This document shows positions 43,687 to 52,684 of a DNA stretch of 64,000 nucleotides, one piece after another. Location: assembly GCF_035627495.1 (NCBI RefSeq), contig NZ_DASPLO010000007.1:1-64000 (forward strand), in the 5' to 3' direction. Each line of letters starts with the position of its first letter. Position 1 is the first letter of the stretch. The notes beneath the pieces were generated by a model, which was not told where the DNA came from, did no database searches, and worked only from the letters and a program-made list of their open reading frames with translations. The DNA is from Methylocaldum sp035627495. Its GTDB lineage: Bacteria > Pseudomonadota > Gammaproteobacteria > Methylococcales > Methylococcaceae. Position numbers and translations under genes: made by a program.

Positions 43687-46600
43687 CTACTCCGGTTCGC
43701 CAAATCTTGGTGGGTCGCCGACGGCTTCGAACCGCCCGAATTTAAGCAGTATCGCCGGCAGCAGCAGCAGGTTGAGTATCGTGGAGGAGACCAGTCCGCC
43801 GATGATGATCGCGGCCATGGGACCCATGATCTCGCGGCCCGGATTGTCGCTGTTGACGGCGATGGGCAGCATCGCAAGCGCGGTGACCAGCGCCGTCATC
43901 AGGATCGAAGGGAGTCGTTCTTGCGCGCCCTGGATCGCCGTTTCCAGATTCCATGGCCGCTTTTCCCGCTCCACCAGATGCCGGTAGTGCGAAATCAGCA
44001 TGATGGCGTTGCGCACGGTGATCCCGAACAGGGTGACGAACCCTACCATCGATCCGACCGAGAGCGTGCTACCCGTCAGGATCGCCGCGGCGACGCCTCC
44101 GGCCAGTGAAAAGGGAAGATTGCTCAAGGTCAAGAGCGTGTGGCGTACACTGCCGATGGCCAAAAAGATCAACAGCAGGACTCCAATGCCCGACAGGAGA
44201 GCATGGACTGTCAACTCCCAGCGTGCTTTACCTTGCTCCACGGCGGCTCCCGTGAATTCGGGATAGATTTCAGGCGGAAAGTCGATAGAGGCGAAGGTGC
44301 GCCGGCGAAGCTCTTCCACGAATGAACCCGGATCGCGTCCGGTCACGTTTGCCGTGACCGTCTGCACACGCTGTCCGCCACGATGCAGAATGTTGTAGCG
44401 TCCTCCGATCTGTTGGATATCCGCGATTTCCCCCAGTTCCACGACAAGGCCGTCCGGGGTGCGGAGCGGTATGTGCGCTACGGCTTCGGAGCGGCGCCGC
44501 AATTCCGGCGGCAGAATTACGGCCACGTTATAGGCGCGATTGTCCAAGTAATAGCTGCCAGCCACCCGGCCTTGCAAAGCCGTTTGCAGGACATCGGCCA
44601 CTTCCAGCGGACGCAAGCCGTAGCTGGCCAGGTAATCCAGTTTCAGGCGAATCTGCAGCAGCGGCGTGCCGGGAGGCGATCGCAGCTGCACATCGGTGGC
44701 CCCGGGAAGATTTCGAATCAAGTTGGCGACCTGGCGCGCCTTCTGATCGATCTGGTCGAGGTCCGGGCCGTATAGATTGACCACTATGGGTGCCGTATAA
44801 CCGGAGATGGTTTCGTCGACTCGCTCGGTTAAAAAGGTATTCGCTTCGAACAGGATTCCCGGAAAATCACCCAGGATCCGCCGGAGACGGTCCAGCACCG
44901 ATTGCTGGCCTTCGCCGGACAGCGGCTTCAGGCGGACTTCGTACTCGCTGTAATGGCTGCCGTAAGTATCGGCTCCGCGCTCGGCCCGGCCGGCCCATTG
45001 CGAGACCGATTCGACTTCCGGCATCGTCAGAAATTGCCGGGTCAGCAGCCCGCCGATTCTGAGCGATTCGGCCAGCGACGTGCCGGGAAGGCTGGTGGTG
45101 TGAACGATGTAATGGCCCTCCCGAAGTTCGGGCAAGAATTCCCCGCCGAGGTTCGGCAGCGCCGCAAACCCGAGTCCGCAGATCAACGCGCTGATCCACA
45201 AGGCCGCTCTTGGCCGTTTCGCAATGGATCTCAGCAGGCTGGCGTATCTGGGCTGAAGCAGCCGGATCAACGGCGGGATGTTATTGGCCTTGCTGTTTTC
45301 CAAGAGAACATAGCAGAGCGCGGGCGTCACCGTCAGCGCCACGAGGAGGGACATCAGAATGGCGAGGATATAGGCATAACCGAGCGGGGCGAACAGGCGA
45401 CCGGCAACGCCGTCGAGGGTCAGGAGCGGCAAGAACACCAGCGCAACAATAAAGCTGGCATAGATCACGGAGCTGCGCACCTCCATGGAGGCTTCGTAGA
45501 CCACGTGGAGCGTCGGGCGCGGTGTCGGGCTCAGGCGGTTTTCGCGGAGGCGGCGGAAGATGTTTTCGGTGTCGATGATCGCGTCATCCACCACCTCGCC
45601 CAAGGCGATCGCGAGTCCGCCCAGGATCATGATGTTGAGATTGATGCCGAGATTCAGCAGCGTCACCACGGCAGCCAACAGCGAAAGGGGTATGGCGATG
45701 GCCGAGATAAATGCGGTGCGGAAATCGAACAGAAAGGCGTAAAGCACCAGAACGACCAGAAAACCGCCCATCAGCAGATGCCCGGCAAGATTCTGCAAGG
45801 ATCGCTCGATGTAATCCGCCGGCCGGAATAGACGGGGATAGAAATCGATAGTCTGTTTGGCGAAAAGCTGCTCGAATTCTTGGAGCACGCTTTCGACGCT
45901 CCGCGAGACGCTCAGCGTATTGGCGCCGTACTGGCCGATCACCATCATGACGATGGCAGGCTTTCCGCCAACGGCGGCGGCGCCAATGGGCGGTCTGGGC
46001 GCTGTGGTGACGGTCGCCACATCTGCCAGAGTGATATTCGCGCCGTTTTGGCGCAGCAGCACGACCTGCTTCAAAGTTTCCTCGGCAGCCGGAAGGCCCA
46101 CGATATTCAGGTTGATCCGCTGGTTGTCGTTCTCCACGAATCCGGCTCCGGGCATGCCCGTCGCCTGGCGAGCGGCGCGCACGACGTCCTCGGTAGCCAG
46201 GCCGTGGCGGCGCAGCCTGTCCGGGGCGATCTGAATCTGCAACTGCCGGATTTCGCCGCCGAACACGTTCACATCCGCAACGCCCGGCACGGCGAGAAGA
46301 CGCGGTACGATGGTCCAGTCCACCAGATCGCGAAGCTCCATAAGGCTGCGGGAAGGCGAGCTAAGGCCGATGGTGAGAACCGTCGCGGAAGATGAGGACA
46401 GCGGTACGGTCACGGGCGGACCGGCGCCCACCGGCAGTTCGCCGGCAAGCACGGCCAGGCGCTCGCCGACGAGTTGCCGGTTACGGTAAATATCGGTGTC
46501 TTCCTCGAAAACGGCTGTCACCACCGAAAGGCCCTGGATCGACTCGGATCGGATGCTGTCCAGGCCGATCAAGCCGGCCAGGTGTTTCTCGATGCGCGAG

Positions 46601-46797
46601 GTGACGAGGGTTTCCGTCTGTTCGGCCGTGAGGCCGGGAGCTTCGGTTTGGATGACGACACGGGGTGCGGAAAACTCGGGAAAGATATCCAAACTCGCCT
46701 GGCCGAGACGGAGCGCGCCGTAGAACAGCAGCAGGAGGGCGAGCGCAATGACCACACCGCGCTGCTGCACGGAGAACCGAACGATGGCGGACAGCAT
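43687..46797 (-). CDS. RND efflux permease, CusA/CzcA-like heavy-metal family
   Basis: The 1036-residue inner-membrane pump has the RND plan: TM1 (about 15-35), a large periplasmic porter domain, TM2-6, a hydrophobic loop, TM7, a second porter domain and TM8-12. Near the start it reads SLDIFPEFSAPRVVIQTEAP, and TM4 contains LGEVVDDAIIDTENIFRRL with the acidic proton-relay residues. This is nearest the heavy-metal HME group, but metal specificity is not clear. The true start is ATG 46797, overlapping the adaptor stop by one base. No outer-membrane factor is encoded nearby. Confidence 0.88.
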   Translation of the reverse strand: MLSAIVRFSVQQRGVVIALALLLLFYGALRLGQASLDIFPEFSAPRVVIQTEAPGLTAEQTETLVTSRIEKHLAGLIGLDSIRSESIQGLSVVTAVFEEDTDIYRNRQLVGERLAVLAGELPVGAGPPVTVPLSSSSATVLTIGLSSPSRSLMELRDLVDWTIVPRLLAVPGVADVNVFGGEIRQLQIQIAPDRLRRHGLATEDVVRAARQATGMPGAGFVENDNQRINLNIVGLPAAEETLKQVVLLRQNGANITLADVATVTTAPRPPIGAAAVGGKPAIVMMVIGQYGANTLSVSRSVESVLQEFEQLFAKQTIDFYPRLFRPADYIERSLQNLAGHLLMGGFLVVLVLYAFLFDFRTAFISAIAIPLSLLAAVVTLLNLGINLNIMILGGLAIALGEVVDDAIIDTENIFRRLRENRLSPTPRPTLHVVYEASMEVRSSVIYASFIVALVFLPLLTLDGVAGRLFAPLGYAYILAILMSLLVALTVTPALCYVLLENSKANNIPPLIRLLQPRYASLLRSIAKRPRAALWISALICGLGFAALPNLGGEFLPELREGHYIVHTTSLPGTSLAESLRIGGLLTRQFLTMPEVESVSQWAGRAERGADTYGSHYSEYEVRLKPLSGEGQQSVLDRLRRILGDFPGILFEANTFLTERVDETISGYTAPIVVNLYGPDLDQIDQKARQVANLIRNLPGATDVQLRSPPGTPLLQIRLKLDYLASYGLRPLEVADVLQTALQGRVAGSYYLDNRAYNVAVILPPELRRRSEAVAHIPLRTPDGLVVELGEIADIQQIGGRYNILHRGGQRVQTVTANVTGRDPGSFVEELRRRTFASIDFPPEIYPEFTGAAVEQGKARWELTVHALLSGIGVLLLIFLAIGSVRHTLLTLSNLPFSLAGGVAAAILTGSTLSVGSMVGFVTLFGITVRNAIMLISHYRHLVEREKRPWNLETAIQGAQERLPSILMTALVTALAMLPIAVNSDNPGREIMGPMAAIIIGGLVSSTILNLLLLPAILLKFGRFEAVGDPPRFGEPE

Positions 46798-47849
46798 CAG
46801 TCGTCGTCCTCGTCCGGAATATCTCCCCGGAACTCCTCCGAGAGCAACATCTGTCCGCCGGTTACGACGATCCTGTCGCCGGCTGCAAAGCCTTGATCGA
46901 CGAACCATGAGTTGCCGTGTTCGCGATAGGCGGTGATCTCGGTGCGGGTGAACGTTTGATCGTCCGACTGGCGATAAACCCAGGGTTTTCCGGCATGCCA
47001 AACGATCGCCGACGGCGGGATGGCGACGCCGGCTAGCGGTGCACCGGAAACCGGTAGCCAAGCGTTGATTCTCATTCCGGCGCGCAGTTGATTGCTTTGG
47101 GCGTGAAAGAAATAAGTCTCGCCCTGTACAAGATCGTCGGTTTTTGGGGCGGGAGAAATGAATTCGGCCTGATGCGCCAAAGTCCGGTCGCTTTCCCGGG
47201 CAACGAACAGGGCCCGCTGATCGGACGGCATCGATTGGCCGCTGGGCACGGCGATCAAGAGCAGTACCCGGCTACGGCTCAAGAGCTCCCGAAATAGCCG
47301 CGATTCGCCGTCGAAAGCGAGATGGGTCAGTTGTTCGCCCCAGGATTGTTCGGCCTCATGTCGAATTTCCCGCATCAGTCGCCGGGCAGCCTCGAGTTTG
47401 GCGCGATCAGCCTGGTATTGCGCCTCGGCCTGAGCCAAATCGCGGCCGGCAACGATGTTCTCGCGGTGCAAGGTCATCAGCCGGTTCCGGTTTTTTTGAG
47501 CCAACTCGATTGCGGCGTTTGCGATTTCGACCTCGGTGCTGGCCGCTTGATAACGAACGTGCAAAGCCAACAAAGGCTGAATGTCGACCACCCTGCCGTA
47601 AGCCGCCATCTCCGGCTGAAAAGCAAACGCGTTCAGAACCTCGGTTGCCAAGCCTCCGGCTTTTTGTTGCTCGTCGCTTAGACGGACGGTCGCGGCTCGC
47701 CGGCGGGAATCCGGCTGACTCTTTACGGCTGGCGTCGATTCGTGAGCAATCTCTTCGGTCTGACCGTCGCCGTCATCGGAGAAAACGGGGAAGGCGAAAA
47801 CGGTGAAAAACAGCGCCGTCAGGAAGGACAGACAGGAAGTCGGCTTCAT
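46797..47849 (-). CDS. RND efflux periplasmic adaptor (membrane fusion protein)
   Basis: The 350-residue precursor has a signal peptide (CLSFLTALFFTVFAFPVFS) followed by an acidic linker. It then has the lipoyl/hairpin/barrel layout of MFP proteins: YGRVVDIQPLLALHV, a long helical hairpin (about 105-165) and QLRAGMRINAWLPVSGAPLA. The C-terminus ends in GDIPDEDDD, an acidic tail that could contact metal. It is translated directly before the RND permease (TGATG overlap), so the pair forms a two-gene unit. Confidence 0.85.
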   Translation of the reverse strand: MKPTSCLSFLTALFFTVFAFPVFSDDGDGQTEEIAHESTPAVKSQPDSRRRAATVRLSDEQQKAGGLATEVLNAFAFQPEMAAYGRVVDIQPLLALHVRYQAASTEVEIANAAIELAQKNRNRLMTLHRENIVAGRDLAQAEAQYQADRAKLEAARRLMREIRHEAEQSWGEQLTHLAFDGESRLFRELLSRSRVLLLIAVPSGQSMPSDQRALFVARESDRTLAHQAEFISPAPKTDDLVQGETYFFHAQSNQLRAGMRINAWLPVSGAPLAGVAIPPSAIVWHAGKPWVYRQSDDQTFTRTEITAYREHGNSWFVDQGFAAGDRIVVTGGQMLLSEEFRGDIPDEDDD

Positions 47850-47998
47850 TGAAAAAATCGTAACTACGCGGGATTAAAGCAAAAAATGCATGTATTCGAA
47901 GCCGGAGGACTATAACTCAGCTGGTTTGCGAAACACAAACGATGGAGCCGAATCGGCTGCCGTACAACACTGGCCGGATGTCCTCGATTGAAAATTGT

Positions 47999-48027
47999 TT
48001 GACATGGTATCGACCAAAAACCACAAT
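47999..48027 (+). promoter_or_regulatory. Sigma70 promoter for the DUF3365 haem protein
   Basis: TTGACA (47999-48004, perfect -35), a 17-nt spacer and CACAAT (48022-48027, 4 of 6) lie about 115 nt before the DUF3365 ATG. A terminator closes the gene downstream, so it is a single-gene unit. In the rest of the gap 47850-48143 I see no gene. Confidence 0.55.
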
Positions 48028-48143
48028 GCGGATGGGATGCGTTCTTTCATTATCCGGAAAGCTATCCGATGGACAAGGCGTGCAGCGCATGCGTTGTCCG
48101 GGCGCTTAAATCCCACACATCCAATAAAAAAGAGGAAGAGCCA

Positions 48144-48644
48144 ATGAAACTCAAATATTCGCTGTCTGCTCTGGTATTGGCGGCTGCGGCCGGTGCTGCA
48201 ATCGCCGAAGAGGACGCGGCTATCGCGCGCACGGTCGACCAGGTCAAAATGCTTGATGCTCTTTATAAAACCGCCGTGGTGCTGATCACCGAGCATTATG
48301 TGGAAAATCCTTCGTCCATTTCGGCGGCCACCGCATCGAAGCTGTTGTTCTCGGAAATGAAAAAGAACGGGTTTCATGAGGCCCGCCTTCTAGGATTAAC
48401 GGATCAACTGACCAACCCCGAGGAAAACACCCCAAAAGGGGATTTCGAAGAGACGGCCAAGCAAAAACTTATGTCCGGTGAACAGTACTATCAGCGAGTG
48501 ATCAAGGAAGGCGACAAACGGTATCTTTACATGGCCACCGCAGTCCCGGTAGTGATGGAAAAATGTGTAATGTGCCACGCCAACTTCAAGGATAAAACCG
48601 GTCCTATCGGGGCACTGTCCTATAAAGTCGCGGTAATCGAATAA
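48144..48644 (+). CDS. Periplasmic monohaem c-type protein, DUF3365 (Tll0287-like)
   Basis: The 166-residue precursor has a clean Sec signal peptide (KLKYSLSALVLAAAAGAAIA). The mature domain carries one c-type haem motif, CVMCH (about 141-145), near the C-terminus. The spacing and sequence (YLYMATAVPVVMEKCVMCHA) match DUF3365, a PAS-like haem fold known from cyanobacterial Tll0287 and from sensor domains. A redox or gas-sensing role is possible but unproven. ATG at 48144 follows an AAGAGGAAGAG Shine-Dalgarno; the upstream in-frame ATG at 48069 lacks a signal-like start. Confidence 0.85.
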   Translation: MKLKYSLSALVLAAAAGAAIAEEDAAIARTVDQVKMLDALYKTAVVLITEHYVENPSSISAATASKLLFSEMKKNGFHEARLLGLTDQLTNPEENTPKGDFEETAKQKLMSGEQYYQRVIKEGDKRYLYMATAVPVVMEKCVMCHANFKDKTGPIGALSYKVAVIE

Positions 48645-48667
48645 ACCTTTTAATTTTCCAAAGCTGA

Positions 48668-48698
48668 GGAACACGGCCTTGAGCCGTGTTTCCTTTTT
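48668..48698 (+). terminator. Rho-independent terminator after the DUF3365 gene
   Basis: The stem GGAACACGGC (48668-48677) pairs with 48683-48692 (one G-T pair) around loop CTTGA. TTTTT (48694-48698) follows after CC. This is a strong, standard intrinsic terminator. Confidence 0.85.
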
Positions 48699-48827
48699 GG
48701 GGCTTCTCCATTGCGTTTGCCTTGTATCGGCAAGAACGGAAAAGTCTGCCTTCGGGAAACTCTGTAGGCAGTTGCGGCGCTTCTCGTGGATCATTTATCC
48801 TGCAAGGACTTGCCAAGGAGTCCGCCT

Positions 48828-49406
48828 ATGTTCGATTCAGCGCAATATGGTCCGGTTCTCAAGCCTTTACTCGCCGAGGAGCGGTTGAATTCGCTCGGTC
48901 CGGGTACGCCGAACGACAAGGTTTTCCCTTTGCTTCAGGCTTTGTCGGTTGAGCAAGCGTTTTTTCCGCACCCGATAAAAGATGCCGGCATGGCGAAATG
49001 CTGTCTTGCCGGTTTGTGGCTGTACCACGACTATCTCGACGAGAGCCATCGCATCAGTCAATCCGTCTCGACTTCCACGGGCAGCTATTGGCACGGCATC
49101 ATGCACCGCCGCGAGCCGGATAGTTGGAACAGCAAATACTGGTTTGACCGGGTAAGGCAACATCCGGTTTTTCCCGCTTTGTGCGAGGCTGCGAAAAGCG
49201 TCGTAGAACAGGATTTACCGCTGCCCGAAACACGCTTCTTGCTGGAACAGCGGCAATGGGACCCCCATCGATTCATCGACCTTTGCGAGGCCTGCCGGAC
49301 GGGGAAAAGCCAAGCCGAAAACCTGTGCCGAATGATTCAACTGCGGGAATGGCAGTTGCTGTTCGATTATTGCTACAGGCAGGCTAGCGGGTTGCCCGTG
49401 TTTTAG
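48828..49406 (+). CDS. Conserved hypothetical protein
   Basis: The 192-residue soluble protein starts MFDSAQYGPVLKPLLAEERL. It contains a distinctive region AGLWLYHDYLDESHRISQSV followed by STSTGSYWHGIMHRREPD, and several cysteines (AKCCLAG, IDLCEACRTG, LCRM). Similar proteins with this WHGIMHRREPD block are, to my knowledge, uncharacterised and occur in assorted proteobacteria and planctomycetes. No signal peptide or membrane helix. An in-frame start at 48786 would add 14 residues; ATG 48828 has CAAGGAG upstream. Function unknown. Confidence 0.7.
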   Translation: MFDSAQYGPVLKPLLAEERLNSLGPGTPNDKVFPLLQALSVEQAFFPHPIKDAGMAKCCLAGLWLYHDYLDESHRISQSVSTSTGSYWHGIMHRREPDSWNSKYWFDRVRQHPVFPALCEAAKSVVEQDLPLPETRFLLEQRQWDPHRFIDLCEACRTGKSQAENLCRMIQLREWQLLFDYCYRQASGLPVF

Positions 49407-49410
49407 GGCT

Positions 49411-50439
49411 TCACTCCAGCCGAAGCACTTTCGCCCCCCGAATGCGGTGCGTTTTAAGGTCTAGCAATGCGCGGTTAGCGTCTTCCAGCGCGTATTCTTC
49501 AACTTCGGGGCGAATGGGAATTTCGGCGGCCAAGGCCAAAAAATCGCCAACATCGCTTCGGGCGACATTCGCCACGCTTTTGATTTCCTTTTCCATCCAC
49601 AGATGACTTGGATACTCCAGGCGTAGCAGATAATCCTTGTCCGCGTCTTCCTTGCGTATCGCGTTGATGACCAGTTTCCCGCCCGGGGCGAGGTGCTTGA
49701 GGGCTTCGACTACCGGCTTCCAGACTGGCGTCGTGTCGATGACGGCATTCAGCTTCGCCGGCGGTTCGTCGTCCGTGTCGCCGGCCCAGGCGGCGCCTAA
49801 TTCCAAGGCGAAGACTCGCTCCTCGGGATTTCTGGCGAACACGAATACCCGCGTTTCCGGATAGCGGTGGCGAACCATCATCAAGACCAAATGAGCCGAT
49901 GCGCCGAAGCCGGTGAGTCCCAGATTCTCGCCATCTTTAAGTTCCGCCAGTTTGAGCGAGCGATAGCCGATCGCTCCGGCGCACAGCAACGGTGCCGCTT
50001 CGACATCGGAGAACGTCTCGGGAATGGGAAACACGAACGCTGCAGGCGCCGCCATGTATTCCGCATAACCCCCACAAACGTCGCGTCCGGTTGCTTTGAA
50101 TTGCGCGCACAGATTTTCGTTCCCTGCCCGGCAATAAGGACAGATTCCGCAGGCTGAATGAATCCAGGCGACGCCAACGCGATCGCCGACGGAAAAACCC
50201 GAGGTTGAGCTGCCGAGTTCGTGCACCCGGCCTACCACCTGATGTCCCAGGATCACCGGAAGCAGCGGTGGCGGCGTGCGGCCTTCGATCTCGTCCAACT
50301 CCGTGTGGCAGACGCCGCAGGCGGAGACTTTGATCAGCAGCTCATCGGAACGGGGAACCGGTTTCGGCCACTCCGCCAAGGTCAACGGCGCCGGATTCTC
50401 GGTCAGTTTGGAAATCCGCTCTAGGATCATCGCTTTCAT
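49411..50439 (-). CDS. Zinc-dependent alcohol dehydrogenase family protein
   Basis: The 342-residue MDR-superfamily enzyme has the catalytic-zinc motif CGVCHTELDEIEG, GHQVVGRVHE, the four-cysteine structural zinc loop CGICPYCRAGNENLC and a Rossmann block LTGFGASAHLVLMM. It resembles the AdhA/AdhP-like group oxidising primary alcohols with NAD(P). The true start is ATG 50439 (MKAMILERISK); 42 more in-frame codons upstream are not part of the protein. The substrate is not known. Confidence 0.88.
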   Translation of the reverse strand: MKAMILERISKLTENPAPLTLAEWPKPVPRSDELLIKVSACGVCHTELDEIEGRTPPPLLPVILGHQVVGRVHELGSSTSGFSVGDRVGVAWIHSACGICPYCRAGNENLCAQFKATGRDVCGGYAEYMAAPAAFVFPIPETFSDVEAAPLLCAGAIGYRSLKLAELKDGENLGLTGFGASAHLVLMMVRHRYPETRVFVFARNPEERVFALELGAAWAGDTDDEPPAKLNAVIDTTPVWKPVVEALKHLAPGGKLVINAIRKEDADKDYLLRLEYPSHLWMEKEIKSVANVARSDVGDFLALAAEIPIRPEVEEYALEDANRALLDLKTHRIRGAKVLRLE

Positions 50440-50470
50440 GGCATCGCCCTGGGAGGAAGCCGCGCCGGTA

Positions 50471-50779
50471 TTATCGATATGGATCGTACTCGTTGAGATA
50501 GGTCGCAATGGCGTAAGAAACCGGCCAGAACAAGGTCTCGATAGCACCGTTGAAAGGCAGCACAAGTCCCGCCATCGCGCGTTCGCTGAAGGTTGGTTCG
50601 ATATACATGTCGAAATCTTTCCGGAGCGTGTCTCGATCTTTTGTCAAAAGCGCGTATTCCAACCGGGTATCGTGGAACGCCATGGGTCGGTCGGTTCCGG
50701 TCAGGCTCAGCGTAGCGCAGCCGGTTAAATTTATCGTCGCCATAAGAAAAAGCAGCACCCAGATAGAAAGCGTGTTCAT
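50471..50779 (-). CDS. YceK/YidQ family lipoprotein
   Basis: The 102-residue lipoprotein has a signal peptide with lipobox LTGC (Cys21) and the family block FNGAIETLFWPVSYAIATYL near the C-terminus. Such proteins are small outer- or inner-membrane lipoproteins of unknown function. It lies 31 nt upstream of the alcohol dehydrogenase start on the same strand. Confidence 0.8.
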   Translation of the reverse strand: MNTLSIWVLLFLMATINLTGCATLSLTGTDRPMAFHDTRLEYALLTKDRDTLRKDFDMYIEPTFSERAMAGLVLPFNGAIETLFWPVSYAIATYLNEYDPYR

Positions 50780-50891
50780 TTTGCCTCCGGTTTACTCTTG
50801 AGAGTCGCGAGCCGACTAAATTCTCCGGGCACTGAATATTAATATCAAAAATCGTCATGCCGGTAGGAGGGACGCCCGGCGATGCTGTAGA

Positions 50892-51461
50892 TCAGGGGCG
50901 ATGAATGCTTTCGCCCCGCGAGATGCCGCCAGCAATGATATGGGCGGTGCGTAAGGGCTCCGGCAAGCGGCCGTGAACGGCAAGCGCTCGGATAAAGATC
51001 GCGGTTTCCTTGGCAGATAATCCGGCGCGTTGAACGTAAACGTCGGCCATCGGTTCCATTGGTCCGGCCTGTTCGATAAGCCGCCATTTCCGTTGCCCGC
51101 CGGGGACATGGTTGAGCAGAGCGTCGCGGATTTTTCCGAGATTCGGAAGATGGCGGGCAACGACGACAACCGGCCGATCCAATGCCTCATGCAACCGGTG
51201 TATATCCACGACGTTGAATCCGCCGAAGGCGATGCCCTGAAGCAAAATGGCCTGAAGATGAGGGTAAAAGCGCGAACTACTGACCAGATCAATCAAGACC
51301 CGGGTCGAATTGATCCCATCGCGGCGCACTTGCCCGGATAGGACTCCATCGAGACGATGTCCCGCATAGAAAGCGCCGACGATTATCACATCGCCCCGAT
51401 GACTCCGCTCGAAAGGAGCGTCATCGAAACCGATTACATGGGAAAGATGAGGGTATGCCAT
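50892..51461 (-). CDS. DUF99 family protein
   Basis: The 189-residue protein begins SHVIGFDDAPFERSHRGDVI and continues VGAFYAG, followed by ILLQGIAFGGFNVVDIHRLH, VVVVARHLPN and AHIIAGGISRGES. These are hallmarks of DUF99, an RNase H-like fold related to endonuclease V. DUF99 is found mostly in archaea and some bacteria; function is unknown, nuclease activity possible. Single gene, no signal peptide. Confidence 0.83.
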   Translation of the reverse strand: MAYPHLSHVIGFDDAPFERSHRGDVIIVGAFYAGHRLDGVLSGQVRRDGINSTRVLIDLVSSSRFYPHLQAILLQGIAFGGFNVVDIHRLHEALDRPVVVVARHLPNLGKIRDALLNHVPGGQRKWRLIEQAGPMEPMADVYVQRAGLSAKETAIFIRALAVHGRLPEPLRTAHIIAGGISRGESIHRP

Positions 51462-51594
51462 TGAGCCTCGCAGTCGGACGAAAAACCGGATGCCAAGTCT
51501 CCGATTATCGTACGGTGCTCAACCGCAGGATATACACAGGCTGTGGTTGATTCTCGGTTTGCTTCTGGCGCTTGTAAAGCCGTTGCGCCCAGGC

Positions 51595-52554
51595 TTAGGC
51601 TAGATCCGTCTCGTTGATAACCAAGTTCCGTCCGCTGTCTTTCGCTTTGTAGAGGCAGCGGTCCGCTCGCCGCATCAGGTCGGATACGGTGTCGCCCGGA
51701 TGCATCTGGGCTACGCCGGCGCTGATACGCACCGGTATGGCTTTGCCTTTGTATCGCAAGGGAATTCGGTCCAGCAAGGCACGAAGACGGTCCAGGACGA
51801 ATGTGGCGCCCGACGCGTTGCCGCCGGGGAAGATGGCGACGAATTCCTCGCCGCCCATACGGGCGAAAATATCCTGTGGCCTCAACAGCCCGCGGGCGGC
51901 CATAACCAAATGTACCAGCGCCTGGTCGCCGGCATCATGGCCGTAGGTATCGTTGATATGCTTGAACAAATCGATATCGATCATGCCGATCGACATCTGG
52001 TCTTTTTGGCGCCGGGTTCGCGTGAATTCACGGGTCAAGATGATGTCCAGCCCACGCCGATTCAGCACACCCGTCAGCGGATCGACTTGAGCGAGGGTCC
52101 GGCTTTCCTTTAGTTCATCCTGCATGCGCTGGAGCAGTTGCTGAGTTTCCCGTAATTCGGCCTGGGAGTCGGCGACTCTTTGCCTAAGCTGGGAAATCGT
52201 CTTCATGATTTGCCCGAGCGCCTGCTCCATCGAAAATCCTGGCGCTTGCGTAGGTGCGTGCTTCTCGTTGATGAGGTTCTGAAAATGGCCATCGAAAGTC
52301 CCCAGTTCGGCCGTAAGACCGAACGTCGTGTCGGTGAGGATTTGCAGCACCATATCCATGGCGGCGGTGACCTCGGCTTCGGGGGTAGCGGCCGGCAGCA
52401 ATGGCTCCGGCCTCTGCCCGGTAAGCTCGCCGGCGATCAGATAGTAGTGCTCCGCGTAGTGATCCGGCGTTGGAGGCAAACCGGATTCCGTCAGGCGTCG
52501 TAAAGCTTGTCGCGCTACCGCAACGGGCTGGGGAGAGATGGTCTCGGCTGTCAT
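51595..52554 (-). CDS. GGDEF-domain diguanylate cyclase
   Basis: The 319-residue cytoplasmic protein has an N-terminal helical region (about 1-150, including a coiled coil near LRQRVADSQAELRETQQLLQ). The GGDEF domain (about 155-315) shows DPLTGVLNRRGLDI, IDIDLFKHINDTYGHDAGDQ and the active site GGEEF (about 233). The I-site RPQD lies five residues before GGEEF, so product inhibition is likely. The N-terminal pattern GLPPTPDHYAEHYYLI resembles cyclases of the YeaJ/SadC-unrelated soluble group. Output may feed the YcgR brake in this window. Confidence 0.9.
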   Translation of the reverse strand: MTAETISPQPVAVARQALRRLTESGLPPTPDHYAEHYYLIAGELTGQRPEPLLPAATPEAEVTAAMDMVLQILTDTTFGLTAELGTFDGHFQNLINEKHAPTQAPGFSMEQALGQIMKTISQLRQRVADSQAELRETQQLLQRMQDELKESRTLAQVDPLTGVLNRRGLDIILTREFTRTRRQKDQMSIGMIDIDLFKHINDTYGHDAGDQALVHLVMAARGLLRPQDIFARMGGEEFVAIFPGGNASGATFVLDRLRALLDRIPLRYKGKAIPVRISAGVAQMHPGDTVSDLMRRADRCLYKAKDSGRNLVINETDLA

Positions 52555-52684
52555 TTTGGAGCTTTGCTGGCAATCGGCTCAGGGTTTATAGCAAAAAAAT
52601 AGACTAAATTCCGTGATTTAGTAAGTTTTAGGTGGGATGTACCCGGCGCCGGAATTCTTTACCGCGAGCAAAAAGGTCGGAAAT

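Noticed and set aside
47906..47958. tRNA-like sequence (TAACTCAGCTGG resembling an A-box)
   Set aside because: The B-box-like GCCGAATC lies only about 20 nt away, no acceptor stem pairs, and the A-box has a mismatch at G10.
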